From an uncultured Acidobacteriota bacterium (lineage in GTDB: Bacteria > Acidobacteriota > Vicinamibacteria > Marinacidobacterales > SMYC01), in contig CAMYKY010000055.1 of assembly GCA_947259165.1 (NCBI GenBank), forward strand, positions 1 through 33,402: DNA of 33,402 bases, read 5' to 3'. Shown here one piece after another: positions 15,907 through 23,711 of this stretch. The position numbers and the translations under genes are program-made. Position 1 is the stretch's first letter. Each line of letters starts with the position of its first letter. The notes under the pieces are model-generated. The model had not been told where the DNA came from, searched no databases, and was given only the letters and a program-made list of their open reading frames with translations.

Positions 15907-16024
15907 CGGTCATCGGCTTCCGGCTATCGGCATTCGGTCACCGTACTCGTTTGGAGTGAACCCGAGCGCCCAGCAACGCAGCGACGCGACGCGGCGTTGA
16001 TGCCGGATGCCGATAGCCGTAACC
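15907..16024 (+). repeat. Intergenic repeat copy C with inverted ends
   Basis: The spacer between RNase III and the FHA gene holds a third, divergent member of the repeat seen around the YihY gene. Its left end reads ATCGGCTTCCGGCTATCGGC followed by ATTCGGTCACCG and CTCGTTTGG. Its right end, TGCCGGATGCCGATAGCCGT, is nearly the reverse complement of the left end, so the element could fold back on itself. It separates two convergent genes and might also act in termination. Confidence 0.6.
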
Positions 16025-16028
16025 CGCG

Positions 16029-16607
16029 TTACTCCCGGTCCGTCACGATGAGCATCATGACGTGCTCGCCGATGCGGAATTCGTTGTGGTTTTGAATCTC
16101 GGTTTGATCGATTTGCTGACCGTCGACGAACGTTCCGTTCGTACTCTTCAGATCAGAGACCACGACGCGGGCGCCTAGTACCTCGATGGTGGCGTGCTGG
16201 CGGGACGCCTCGGGGTCATCGAGTACGACGTCGCAATCGGCTCGACCGATGACAGTGCGAACTTTGTTGATCTCGAAGATTTGCCCACTCGCCTTGCCCT
16301 GTAAAACGGCGAGTGAATACTTTTTGTCGTCAGGCAGACCCAGGACGTCCGCGACGGCCGGGCCGGTTATCGTCGCTTCACCGGCGGGCTCGTCGGAACG
16401 AAGCTTTCTCACCCGTGCGGTGGTGTCCTGCGATCTCTCATCGGATTGTGCCTCCGCGATGGCGGTAGCCGCATTGGCCTCGGCAATGCCGATATCGATC
16501 GTGCCCCCGCATTTCTTGCACTTCGCCTGAACACGCGACTTGCCGCCGAGCTGGGCTTCGTCGAATCTATACTTGGTCTGGCAGTTAGAGCACGCGACTC
16601 GAATCAT
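16029..16607 (-). CDS. Zinc-ribbon (MJ0042) and FHA domain protein
   Basis: A 192-residue protein with two modules. Residues 1-37 are an MJ0042-type zinc ribbon (C6/C9 and C30/C33, MIRVACSNCQTKYRFDEAQL). Residues about 97-190 are a forkhead-associated domain, with the core GRADCDVVLDDPEASRQHAT and the motif DLKSTNGTFVDGQQI. FHA domains bind phosphothreonine peptides, so the protein is likely a reader of Ser/Thr-kinase signals. The linker (40-95) is Ala/Glu-rich and probably disordered. No kinase is visible in the window, although a PP2C phosphatase lies upstream. It follows the zinc-ribbon metallopeptidase gene on the same strand, 91 bases away, and may be in its operon. Confidence 0.9.
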   Translation of the reverse strand: MIRVACSNCQTKYRFDEAQLGGKSRVQAKCKKCGGTIDIGIAEANAATAIAEAQSDERSQDTTARVRKLRSDEPAGEATITGPAVADVLGLPDDKKYSLAVLQGKASGQIFEINKVRTVIGRADCDVVLDDPEASRQHATIEVLGARVVVSDLKSTNGTFVDGQQIDQTEIQNHNEFRIGEHVMMLIVTDRE

Positions 16608-16698
16608 ACTTTTTCTGTGGGAGCTGAAACTCCGGAGTGTCTCTTGATTATGTCATTTAACATCATCTGGCAGTACGGGTTCAAGTCGTCGGCGTCTT

Positions 16699-18228
16699 TC
16701 AGCTGTAGCGTCGACGAATAAAATGCTCCCAATCCCGAATCAGCCCGCTGACATCGTACCCGAGGACCCTGTTCAGCGACCCATCGATGTCGTTGCCTTC
16801 CTCGAGCGCCGAAAGGACATCCCGAACGCCGCCCATCCCGCGTTTCTGGATCATGTAGTCCACCATCGACGCCGCGGCCGGATAGAACAAACGCACGTCG
16901 CAACGTGCTGTTGGCAAGCACTGCTCGAAGCTCTGGCCGCTGTTGATCACGTTAGCAAGAAGCTTTCCGTTTTGCTCGGTCCGCGTCCCCTCGACGTACT
17001 CGGCAAGGCCTTCGTGAAGCCAACGGGGAGCGCTCTTTCCCGCTTTGGCGTGGATGAAAGCGTGAGCGAGCTCGTGATGAAGCGTCGTCTTGATGTTCTC
17101 ATCGAGACGCTCGAGCCCACGTACCGGAACGCGAATCTTGCCGTCGAAGAGTCCCGCAGACCAATCGGGACCAATCTCGCGATAATCGCGGCGAGAATAG
17201 AGGATCACGACGACTCGTTCGGACGGCTCGAAACCAAACTGCGAGACGAGCGAAGAGTAGCTACGATCCATCGTGTCGATCACCATTCTCCCGGTGTCCT
17301 CCATGCTACCGCCCTCGTAGCGAACGATGAAATGCGAGAGTCGCTGGCTCTGATACCCGCCGGCGGTTTGAACCTCCTGGAGCGCGCGTTGCAGCGAGGC
17401 ACGGATTGTGGGGTCATCTCGCAACGCGAGCGCCTTTTGAAAGGACTCGATCGCTCGGCTCATTTCCTCCCGGTAGTAATGCGCTTTGCCGATGATGTGA
17501 TGCATCTCGGCCGGATTGGTCTCAGACCTGTACGCGATCGCGGCCTCGGCCCACTGCAACGCAGGCTCCCACTCCTCCTCCGCGGCGTAGATGACGGCTC
17601 GAAACGAAGCGATGTCGCCCGGTGGGGCTGCCCAGTCGTCGCATTCGTCGAGATACCGAAGGGCCTCCCGGTAGCGACGTCCGCGAATTTCCTTGCCAGC
17701 CGCCAATAAATGCGCGGCAATCACGTATTCGCGGAGCCAATCGACACCTGGGTGCTCGCTCGCGACCTCTTTGGCCCGAGAGAGAAGCGCCGGCGTCACC
17801 GACGCCTCGTTCAAATCCGGCAGCTCCGGGATGACGACCTCGGGCTCGGACGTCGCGACGTCCGTTCCGGGTTCGTTCGTCACTCGAAATCCGGAGAGAA
17901 CGATCGGCTCGGGCTGGTGCACCGTGAGCTCGACGACCGGCGGAGGGTCTTCGGTTCCAGCCGTTTCAATCGCGTCCGGTGGCTGCACGGGCTGCTCGCC
18001 CTGCCAATACTTCAACCCGTAGTACCCAGCGGCACACAGGATCGTGCTCAACATGGCGATATTGAGCAGCGCAGAGCCCAAGCTCCGCTCCGGTTCGGGA
18101 GCCCTCATCACCATCGGGCGTGGTGGAGCGGGCCTTTCCGCTCGTTCGCGACCCAGCTTTCGGAAGACTACGCCACACTGGGGACAAGACCCTTCGTTCG
18201 TCTCGTATTCACACTTTGGACACTTCAC
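16699..18228 (-). CDS. Membrane-bound zinc-ribbon/TPR metallopeptidase (peptidase MA-like)
   Basis: A 509-residue protein with a cytoplasmic zinc ribbon at the N-terminus (C3/C6 and C15/C18), a transmembrane helix at about 53-74, a Pro/Glu-rich linker and TPR-like helices (about 165-285, including SRAIESFQKALALRDDP). A C-terminal gluzincin domain carries H385-E386-x-x-H389 in TTLHHELAHAFIH, with E406 in the following WLHEGLAEY as third ligand. This fits the peptidase MA family, with the catalytic domain outside the cytoplasm. Substrate is unknown. The N-terminal ribbon resembles that of the downstream FHA protein in type, suggesting a joint signalling or quality-control role, which is inference. 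The cysteine desulfurase gene lies 42 bases upstream. Confidence 0.85.
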   Translation of the reverse strand: MKCPKCEYETNEGSCPQCGVVFRKLGRERAERPAPPRPMVMRAPEPERSLGSALLNIAMLSTILCAAGYYGLKYWQGEQPVQPPDAIETAGTEDPPPVVELTVHQPEPIVLSGFRVTNEPGTDVATSEPEVVIPELPDLNEASVTPALLSRAKEVASEHPGVDWLREYVIAAHLLAAGKEIRGRRYREALRYLDECDDWAAPPGDIASFRAVIYAAEEEWEPALQWAEAAIAYRSETNPAEMHHIIGKAHYYREEMSRAIESFQKALALRDDPTIRASLQRALQEVQTAGGYQSQRLSHFIVRYEGGSMEDTGRMVIDTMDRSYSSLVSQFGFEPSERVVVILYSRRDYREIGPDWSAGLFDGKIRVPVRGLERLDENIKTTLHHELAHAFIHAKAGKSAPRWLHEGLAEYVEGTRTEQNGKLLANVINSGQSFEQCLPTARCDVRLFYPAAASMVDYMIQKRGMGGVRDVLSALEEGNDIDGSLNRVLGYDVSGLIRDWEHFIRRRYS

Positions 18229-18270
18229 CGGAGCCTCGCTTGCTTCGAGTTATGGTTTGATGACGAGTGA

Positions 18271-19434
18271 TCAAGCTTCGACAAAGTCTCGATTCGCGCG
18301 AACCGTTTCGACAGCGCTCTCTAACGCTCTAGTAAACGTTCGAACCTCCTCTTCCTTAGTGTAGCGTCCCAAGCTGACCCGGATCGAGCCCTGGACAGCT
18401 TCCCGGTCGAGTCCCATCCCCACGAGCACGTGAGACCCGGTGGCGCCAGCATCGCACGCGGCGCCGGTCGAAACCCCGAATCCGGCCGCGTCGAGAGCGT
18501 TCACGAGCTTTCTGCCGTCGATGCCTTCGAAGCGTAAGTTCACCGTATTGGGCGTGCGTTCCACGCCGCGACCGTTCACGTGACTTCCTCGGATGCGCTC
18601 GAGAACTTCGGCCTCGAGCTCGTCACGTAGTCGAGCAAGCTTGCGTGCCTCAGTGTCGAGACTCGCCTGCACTTGCCGGCAGGCCTCCGCGAGTCCGACG
18701 ACGCCGGCGACGTTTTCGGTGCCCGGCCTCAAGGCGCGCTCTTGGCCGCCGCCGAGAAACATCGCGTTGCAGGGCACGCCGGTTTTCACATAGAGGGCCC
18801 CAACCCCGTTCGGGCCATAGAACTTGTGAGCCGAAAGCGACAGCAAGTCGACGCCGAGAGCACGAACATCTACCGGAATCTTCCCGCACGCCTGAACAGC
18901 GTCCGTGTGAAACAACGCCCCGACTTCACTCGCAGCGTTCGCGAGCTCTGAGATCGGCTGTAACACCCCGGTCTCATTGTTAGCGGCCATGATCGAAACG
19001 AGCAACGTGTCCGGGCGGAGAGCAGCGGCCAGCCGTTCTGGCGTGACGCGCCCACGCTCGTCGGCCGCGACGATCGTGACTCCCCAGCCTCGACTTTCGA
19101 GATGACGCAATACCGCCAGAACCGCGTGGTGCTCGATGTTCGAAGCGATGAGATGACGTCGCTCGCCCTCGCCGGCTGCGGAAGTCGTCCCCAGAATGGC
19201 CAGGTTGTCGGCCTCGGTGCCACCGGCGGTGAAAATGATCTCCTCGGGGCTCGCCCCCAGAAAATCGGCGACGACCTCTCTCGAGCGCGCCAGAGCCTCA
19301 TGCGCCCGGCGCCCCAACCGATGGATGCTCGAGGGGTTTCCGAAATCCTCCCTCAGGTACGGGAGCATCGCCTCCAGCACCTCCGGTGCGAGCGGCGTTG
19401 TCGCGTTGTAATCCAGATAGACGATTCGATCCAA
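18271..19434 (-). CDS. Cysteine desulfurase (NifS/IscS family)
   Basis: A 387-residue class V aminotransferase-fold, PLP-dependent enzyme that removes sulfur from cysteine as an enzyme-bound persulfide for Fe-S clusters, thio-modified tRNA and other uses. Motifs are YLDYNATTPLAPEVLEAM at the N-terminus, the PLP-stacking H102/H103 (NIEHHA), D178 (FHTDAVQ), the Schiff-base lysine K204 (LSAHKFYGPNGVGAL), and the active-site C327 in STGAACDAGATGSHVL. The short loop around the cysteine differs from the usual SACSSG sequence but keeps the cysteine and the following Ser-His. No iscU, iscR or mnmA lies next to it. It is first in a minus-strand group with the metallopeptidase and FHA genes. Such enzymes can also release selenium, of interest given the candidate selenoprotein, but no direct link is seen. 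Confidence 0.93.
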   Translation of the reverse strand: MDRIVYLDYNATTPLAPEVLEAMLPYLREDFGNPSSIHRLGRRAHEALARSREVVADFLGASPEEIIFTAGGTEADNLAILGTTSAAGEGERRHLIASNIEHHAVLAVLRHLESRGWGVTIVAADERGRVTPERLAAALRPDTLLVSIMAANNETGVLQPISELANAASEVGALFHTDAVQACGKIPVDVRALGVDLLSLSAHKFYGPNGVGALYVKTGVPCNAMFLGGGQERALRPGTENVAGVVGLAEACRQVQASLDTEARKLARLRDELEAEVLERIRGSHVNGRGVERTPNTVNLRFEGIDGRKLVNALDAAGFGVSTGAACDAGATGSHVLVGMGLDREAVQGSIRVSLGRYTKEEEVRTFTRALESAVETVRANRDFVEA

Positions 19435-19491
19435 GTTGTAGACGGCCCCTAACCCTATGTCTTTTCTAGCATAAATTTGCCCGCGGGACCA

Positions 19492-19520
19492 GAGACAGAC
19501 CTAATTCCATGTGCTAGCAT
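19492..19520 (+). promoter_or_regulatory. Promoter of a probably leaderless enoyl-CoA hydratase gene
   Basis: GAGACA (19492-19497), a 17-base spacer and TAGCAT (19515-19520) precede the ATG at 19528 by only seven bases. Transcription would begin at the start codon. There is no ribosome-binding site before it. It lies in the 93-base divergent spacer with the cysteine desulfurase gene. Confidence 0.42.
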
Positions 19521-19527
19521 ATTTCTA

Positions 19528-20340
19528 ATGGACGATACCCTCGACGCTGTCTCCAGTTCCCACGGTGAGCCCGAGCTGCGGTGCATCCAGTTCCGGGTCG
19601 ACCACGACGTGGCCCGAATCGCACTCGATCGACCTGAAGCCTCGAACGCGCTGAGTCTCGCGATGCTAGAAGAGATCGACCACGCGGTCGGTACGCTCGA
19701 GCTCAACGAGGCTGTCAAAGTCGTCGTGTTCAGCGGCAGTGACAAGGCGTTTTCGAGCGGGCTCGACATCGCCGAGCATACGGACGAGAACGTCTACCAG
19801 CTTCTCGAGGCGTTCCACCAGATCATTCGCCGACTGATGGAGCTCGAGGCCGTCAGCATTTCGGTGGTCAAAGGCATGGCCCTCGGTGCGGGCTGCGAGC
19901 TCGCTGCGAGCTGCGATTTCTGTTTCGCAGCCGAGGGCTCGAAATTGGGCCAGCCCGAGCTCAAAGCGGGCTTGTTCCCCTCAGTCGCACCCGTCATTTA
20001 CCCGCGACTCGTGGGACTGCATCGAACCTACGAAATGATCCTGACCGGTCGCGTTTACGATGCCCGGGAGGCCGAATCGATTGGCCTCATCACCCGCACC
20101 GTCGCGCCCGACCAACTCGACACCGAGGTCGACAAATGGATACAGTTCCTCCAGGGCTTCTCCACTCCGGTTCTCCGCCTCGCGCGACGCGCGATCTCGG
20201 ACGCCGTGAACCTTCCCTTCGATGAAGGCCTGCGCCACGTGGAAGAGGTCTACCTCAACCAGTTGGTGTCCACCGAGGACGCCAAAGAGGGCGTCCGCGC
20301 GCTGCGCGAACGACGCGCCCCTGTCTGGAAGAACCGCTAG
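19528..20340 (+). CDS. Enoyl-CoA hydratase/isomerase family protein, dienoyl-CoA hydratase-like
   Basis: A 270-residue crotonase-fold enzyme. The oxyanion-hole segments are visible: FSSGLDIAEHTDENVYQLLE in the A-loop and VKGMALGAGCELAASCDFCF. GQPELKAGLFPSVAPVIYPR follows, then the C-terminal TGRVYDAREAESIGLITRTV. The D-I-A-E-H sequence after the A-loop and the overall pattern remind me of cyclohexa-1,5-diene-1-carbonyl-CoA hydratase (Dch) of anaerobic aromatic degradation, but generic crotonases are numerous and this subfamily call is tentative. An acyl-CoA dehydrogenase follows after 96 bases, fitting a beta-oxidation-like step. The start at 19528 is preferred over a TTG further upstream because it lies seven bases after a -10 box. 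Confidence 0.85.
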   Translation: MDDTLDAVSSSHGEPELRCIQFRVDHDVARIALDRPEASNALSLAMLEEIDHAVGTLELNEAVKVVVFSGSDKAFSSGLDIAEHTDENVYQLLEAFHQIIRRLMELEAVSISVVKGMALGAGCELAASCDFCFAAEGSKLGQPELKAGLFPSVAPVIYPRLVGLHRTYEMILTGRVYDAREAESIGLITRTVAPDQLDTEVDKWIQFLQGFSTPVLRLARRAISDAVNLPFDEGLRHVEEVYLNQLVSTEDAKEGVRALRERRAPVWKNR

Positions 20341-20386
20341 CCGTCGCACCGCCCCACCCAACTTTCGTTAACGTCGGCAGCTGGGA

Positions 20387-20392
20387 TATAAT
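20387..20392 (+). promoter_or_regulatory. -10 box before the acyl-CoA dehydrogenase gene
   Basis: A perfect TATAAT lies 44 bases upstream of the ATG at 20437. No strong -35 box is visible at the right distance. This suggests that the dehydrogenase has its own promoter, besides any read-through from the hydratase gene. Confidence 0.38.
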
Positions 20393-20436
20393 CACGTTTC
20401 TGTCAACGGCTTGCCTATCGAGGAGAACGACAACCG

Positions 20437-21642
20437 ATGCCCAATTTTGACCTGAGTGAGGACCATCTCGCGGTGGAGCAGATGGTGCGCGATTTCGCAG
20501 CCAAAGAAGTGGCACCTCATATCCAAGAGAACGACGCCAAGAAACATTTCGATCGCTCAGTGTTGAAGAAGATGGCGGAGCTCAATATTCTCGGCATCTG
20601 TGTTCCAGAAGAGTACGGCGGCGCAGGAATGGACTATGTGTCTCTGGGGCTTGCGTGTGAAGAGCTCGAATACGTCGATACGTCCCTTCGCGTCATCATG
20701 TCGGTACACGTCGGTCTCAACAGTTTGTCACTCCTCGCATGGGCAAACGAAGACCAGAAGCAACGCTATCTCGTGCCACAGGCGAAGGGAGAGAAAATCT
20801 CGACCTACGGCCTGACCGAGCCCAACGCCGGCAGCGACGCTGTTGGAATCCAGACGACAGCCGTCAAGAAGGGCGAACGCTACATACTCAATGGCGAAAA
20901 GCAGTGGATCTCCTTGGCCGAAGTCGCGGACAACTTCCTCGTTATCGCGTGGACGGATCAAGAAAAGAAGAAGAATCGCGACCACAGCGGGCTCTCGGCG
21001 TTCATCGTCGAGCGCACGTTCAAAGGGTTCGAAAGCGGCGCGATGACCCACAAGTGGGGCATCAAGGCGGGAAATACAGGCTGGTTCAAGCTTTCGGACG
21101 TGGAAGTTCCCGAGGAGAACCTTCTCGCGAAAGAGGGCGAGGGTTTCAAGATCGCCATGTTCTCTCTCGACCAGGGGCGCTACACTGTCGCCGCCGGGGC
21201 GACCGGCCTCATCCGCGCGTGCCTCGACGAAAGCGTGAAGTGGGCCCAAGAGCGCCAGACCTTCGGCCAACCTATCGGCCAACATCAGCTCGTAAAACAG
21301 ATGATTGCCAACATGGCGCGGGACTACGAGTGCTCGCGCCTTCTCTGGCTCAAGGCGGGTGAGCTCAAAAATCAAGGAAAGCGCAACACAAAGGAGTCTT
21401 CACTGGCGAAATGGGTGTCGACCGTCGCCTCGGAGCAAGCAGGCTCGGACGCTATTCAAATCCTCGGCTCGTACGGCTACTCGGACGAGTACCCCGTTGG
21501 CAGATTCTGGCGAAACTCCAAAGGCGGCGTCATCTATGAGGGAACACGTGAGATCCACACGCTGATGCAAGCCGATTACGCCCTCGGGTACCGGGTCGAC
21601 AAACCCACCCGAATTTCGCTGCCCAAGTACGAAAAGTCCTAA
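20437..21642 (+). CDS. Acyl-CoA dehydrogenase
   Basis: A 401-residue FAD-dependent dehydrogenase that introduces an alpha-beta double bond into an acyl-CoA and passes electrons to electron-transfer flavoprotein. Visible are the N-terminal helical domain (LAVEQMVRDFAAKEVAPHIQ), the FAD-binding strand motifs YGLTEPNAGSDA and KQWISLAEVADNF, the middle domain KWGIKAGNTGWFKLSDVEVP, and the C-terminal RQTFGQPIGQHQLVKQMIAN and QILGSYGYSDEYPVGRFWRN. The catalytic base is E368 in GVIYEGTREIHTLMQADYAL. Chain-length preference cannot be read from this; the position of the base is that of short/medium-chain enzymes. The start ATG follows GAGGAG at a good distance. It lies downstream of the dienoyl-CoA hydratase-like gene. 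Confidence 0.95.
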   Translation: MPNFDLSEDHLAVEQMVRDFAAKEVAPHIQENDAKKHFDRSVLKKMAELNILGICVPEEYGGAGMDYVSLGLACEELEYVDTSLRVIMSVHVGLNSLSLLAWANEDQKQRYLVPQAKGEKISTYGLTEPNAGSDAVGIQTTAVKKGERYILNGEKQWISLAEVADNFLVIAWTDQEKKKNRDHSGLSAFIVERTFKGFESGAMTHKWGIKAGNTGWFKLSDVEVPEENLLAKEGEGFKIAMFSLDQGRYTVAAGATGLIRACLDESVKWAQERQTFGQPIGQHQLVKQMIANMARDYECSRLLWLKAGELKNQGKRNTKESSLAKWVSTVASEQAGSDAIQILGSYGYSDEYPVGRFWRNSKGGVIYEGTREIHTLMQADYALGYRVDKPTRISLPKYEKS

Positions 21643-21684
21643 CCGAGGCGTCCCCGCGGTTCCGATTTTGGCCCGGGGTCGCGC

Positions 21685-21714
21685 TTGCCGTCGGCTTTCC
21701 GACTCGACTAGAAT
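21685..21714 (+). promoter_or_regulatory. Candidate promoter before UPF0158
   Basis: TTGCCG (21685-21690) and TAGAAT (21709-21714) are separated by 18 bases in the spacer after the acyl-CoA dehydrogenase. The leader to the GTG at 21856 would be about 135 bases. It contains a 20-codon reading frame whose stop overlaps the GTG, with no start signal of its own. Confidence 0.35.
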
Positions 21715-21855
21715 AATTAGCAACAAACCAGCCAAGCATTCTTTGAGAGCACTCCGTATCGCCTGAAGCCACTAACATCAGATAGTACGACTCACGATGT
21801 TGTATCCGGCAGTGGACACACGACAAAACGTCAAACGACAGGAGGAGAATAAACC

Positions 21856-22272
21856 GTGAAGGTCGATCTGGAAGCCCTGTTCGTTGCTTTCAGCGATGAC
21901 TCCGTGGAGCGGAGTTATTATCTCGACGGGGACTCGGGACGCGTTTTCAACGTCCTGGAAGATCACGACGACCCCGAGACGAGGGAGCTCGTTTGGGCGC
22001 TCGAGTCAGACACGCGCGAACGCTACATTCAGGTCCCCAAGCCGAGTCTAGAGGAGACGCTGAAAGAGCAGGACGCCTTTGTTGAAACCCTCGAGGGAGA
22101 CATGAGGGAGAAGTTCGACAAAGTCATCGAGGACGACCACGACGGCGCGAAATTCGCCGAGTACGTCGAACGCAATCGCGATGCTCGCGAGGCCTGGCGC
22201 GACTACCGTGTCGTTCGCTCGCGTGCCCAAGCCAGCGAGTGGATCGAGACGTTGAATCTCTCCGTCGATTGA
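21856..22272 (+). CDS. UPF0158 family protein
   Basis: A 138-residue acidic soluble protein. The sequence VDLEALFVAFSDDSVERSYY, the segment VLEDHDDPETRELVWALESD, and RYIQVPKPSLEETLKEQDAF are typical of the UPF0158 family. The C-terminal half (FAEYVERNRDAREAWRDYRV, QASEWIETLNL) is helical and also conserved. No catalytic motif or cofactor site is known. The GTG start has an excellent ribosome-binding site (AGGAGGAG about 10 bases upstream). It is immediately followed by the DUF72 gene, whose likely TTG start overlaps its stop by four bases, so the two are translationally coupled. Confidence 0.83.
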   Translation: MKVDLEALFVAFSDDSVERSYYLDGDSGRVFNVLEDHDDPETRELVWALESDTRERYIQVPKPSLEETLKEQDAFVETLEGDMREKFDKVIEDDHDGAKFAEYVERNRDAREAWRDYRVVRSRAQASEWIETLNLSVD

Positions 22273-23153
22273 CGGGGAGCTCGCCGACAAGAGTCGGCGT
22301 CGCCGGTTGGTCCTACCCGGACTGGGACGGCATCGTTTATCCCAAAACTCCCCGCTTCGACGGCCTGGCTTTCCTCGCCCGCTATTTCGATACCATCGAA
22401 ATCAACAGCCCCTTTTACAGAATCCCGACCGCGAGCACGACCGCCTCTTGGGCTCGCCGTACGACTACAAACCCCAACTTCCGTTTCACGCTCAAACTGT
22501 TCAAGGGGTTCACTCACGACCGCAACGCAAACGTCGAGAACGAGCGCGCTTACAAGAATTCGCTGGTCCCACTTCTCGAACACGGACTACTGGGCGGAGT
22601 GCTGCTTCAATTTCCGTGGTCGTTCAAAAACATCCCCGAAAGCCGCGCCTATTTGAACGACCTTCTCGAGCGCTTCGCCGACTACCCGCTCGTCGTCGAA
22701 CTACGCCACGCGTCCTGGAACGAAAAAGAATTCTATGAATACTTGCAACGGCAAGCCGTGGGGTTTTGCAATATCGATCAACCCGTCATCGGGCGCTCGA
22801 TCGGGCCGTCCAAAGAGTCGACGGGCCCTATCGGCTACGTGCGACTCCATGGCCGCAACTATCAAGACTGGTTCCGCGAGGACGCCGGTCGCGACGCTCG
22901 CTACGACTATCTCTATAGCCAGGCCGAGCTCGACCCGTGGACCGACAAAATCTCCGAGATCAGCGAGAACGCGTCCGAGACGTACGTGATCACGAACAAT
23001 CATTTCCGTGGTCAGGCCGTGGTGAACGCGCTGCAAATCCGATCGCGTGTCGAGGGGCGGAAGGTGAAGGCTCCGTCGTCGCTGGTCGAGCACTATCCGG
23101 TTCTAGAGCCCATCACTGAAGTTGAAGGCCCCGCACAGGGCCGATTGTTCTGA
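22269..23153 (+). CDS. DUF72 family (YecE-like) protein
   Basis: A protein of about 294 residues with the DUF72 TIM-barrel-like pattern: VGVAGWSYPDWDGIVYPKTP, the segment ARYFDTIEINSPFYRIPTAS, LLQFPWSFKNIPESRAYLND, YPLVVELRHASW, YVRLHGRNYQDW and YVITNNHFRGQAVVNALQIR. These are the family's diagnostic strands; the molecular activity is unestablished, although the barrel suggests an enzyme. The TTG at 22269 overlaps the UPF0158 stop (TTGA) and is my preferred start; a GTG at 22239 in the same frame would add ten residues. Neither has a strong ribosome-binding site, consistent with coupling. The gene is complete at the 3' end. Confidence 0.88.
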   Translation: MTGSSPTRVGVAGWSYPDWDGIVYPKTPRFDGLAFLARYFDTIEINSPFYRIPTASTTASWARRTTTNPNFRFTLKLFKGFTHDRNANVENERAYKNSLVPLLEHGLLGGVLLQFPWSFKNIPESRAYLNDLLERFADYPLVVELRHASWNEKEFYEYLQRQAVGFCNIDQPVIGRSIGPSKESTGPIGYVRLHGRNYQDWFREDAGRDARYDYLYSQAELDPWTDKISEISENASETYVITNNHFRGQAVVNALQIRSRVEGRKVKAPSSLVEHYPVLEPITEVEGPAQGRLF

Positions 23154-23160
23154 GAAGCTT

Positions 23161-23190
23161 CCGTTCCCGTTCCCGTTCCCGTTCCCGATT
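23161..23190 (+). repeat. Hexanucleotide tandem repeat (CGTTCC)n
   Basis: Four consecutive CGTTCC units follow directly after the DUF72 stop. Similar units occur in both orientations in the spacer at 30090-30317. The motif may be a small mobile or slippage-prone repeat; its role is unknown. Confidence 0.6.
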
Positions 23191-23229
23191 GGCGCCGGGA
23201 AGCGTGCGTTCGTGTCGTGGTTTCTAAAT

Positions 23230-23440
23230 CTGGACACCAACCGGAGATAGCGTTTTCGCTTCCCGCGGGGCCGATGACAACGAGATCGTCGTAGATGAGC
23301 GGAGCCATCGTGAATGTCTCGCCTATCGCGGAATCGGCGAAGCCTGGACCCAGCCCAGAGCCCGAACCGCCCTCGAGGTCCAGCCCGTGGCACGCAGCAC
23401 ACGCGTTCCGATACAAGTCCCCTCCCGAGGAAGGCGGCAT
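23230..23440 (-). pseudogene. Remnant of a PQQ-dependent dehydrogenase/cytochrome c protein
   Basis: On the minus strand the translation reads GGDLYRNACAACHGLDLEGG, a heme-c binding CxxCH segment as in alcohol-dehydrogenase cytochromes. About 20 residues later comes TMAPLIYDDLVVIGPAGSEN and ISGW, which matches the propeller region of PQQ-dependent alcohol dehydrogenases. The two pieces belong to different parts of such proteins, and the frame then loses similarity (about 23230), with a stop just before the apparent ATG at 23440. It is therefore a deleted, decayed gene fragment. The remaining spacer 23441-23711 shows no gene. Confidence 0.6.
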
Positions 23441-23711
23441 TCTACTTGAACGTTAAAGAGCCGCGCCAGAGGTCTCGACGTTGAGCTACCGAGTCCCCGC
23501 ACCGCTTCGAGACGGACGAAGAACGAAACACGGAACCACAAGAGCGGGATGAACACAGACAAAGCATGAGGAGACGAGACCGACGAAACCCGGACCAGCC
23601 TGTGGGGAAAAACCCTCATTCTAGTGGCGGTGTTTTCACCCTTTTCTCATCACTTGCGCGAGATCACAGATCCGATACTCTGATTTCCACTAACAAAGAC
23701 GGGGGTCTGCC

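Noticed and set aside
21797..21859. 20-codon frame whose TGA overlaps the GTG start of UPF0158, as in a leader peptide
   Set aside because: It has no ribosome-binding site and no attenuator-like hairpins or codon runs; the overlap can arise by chance.
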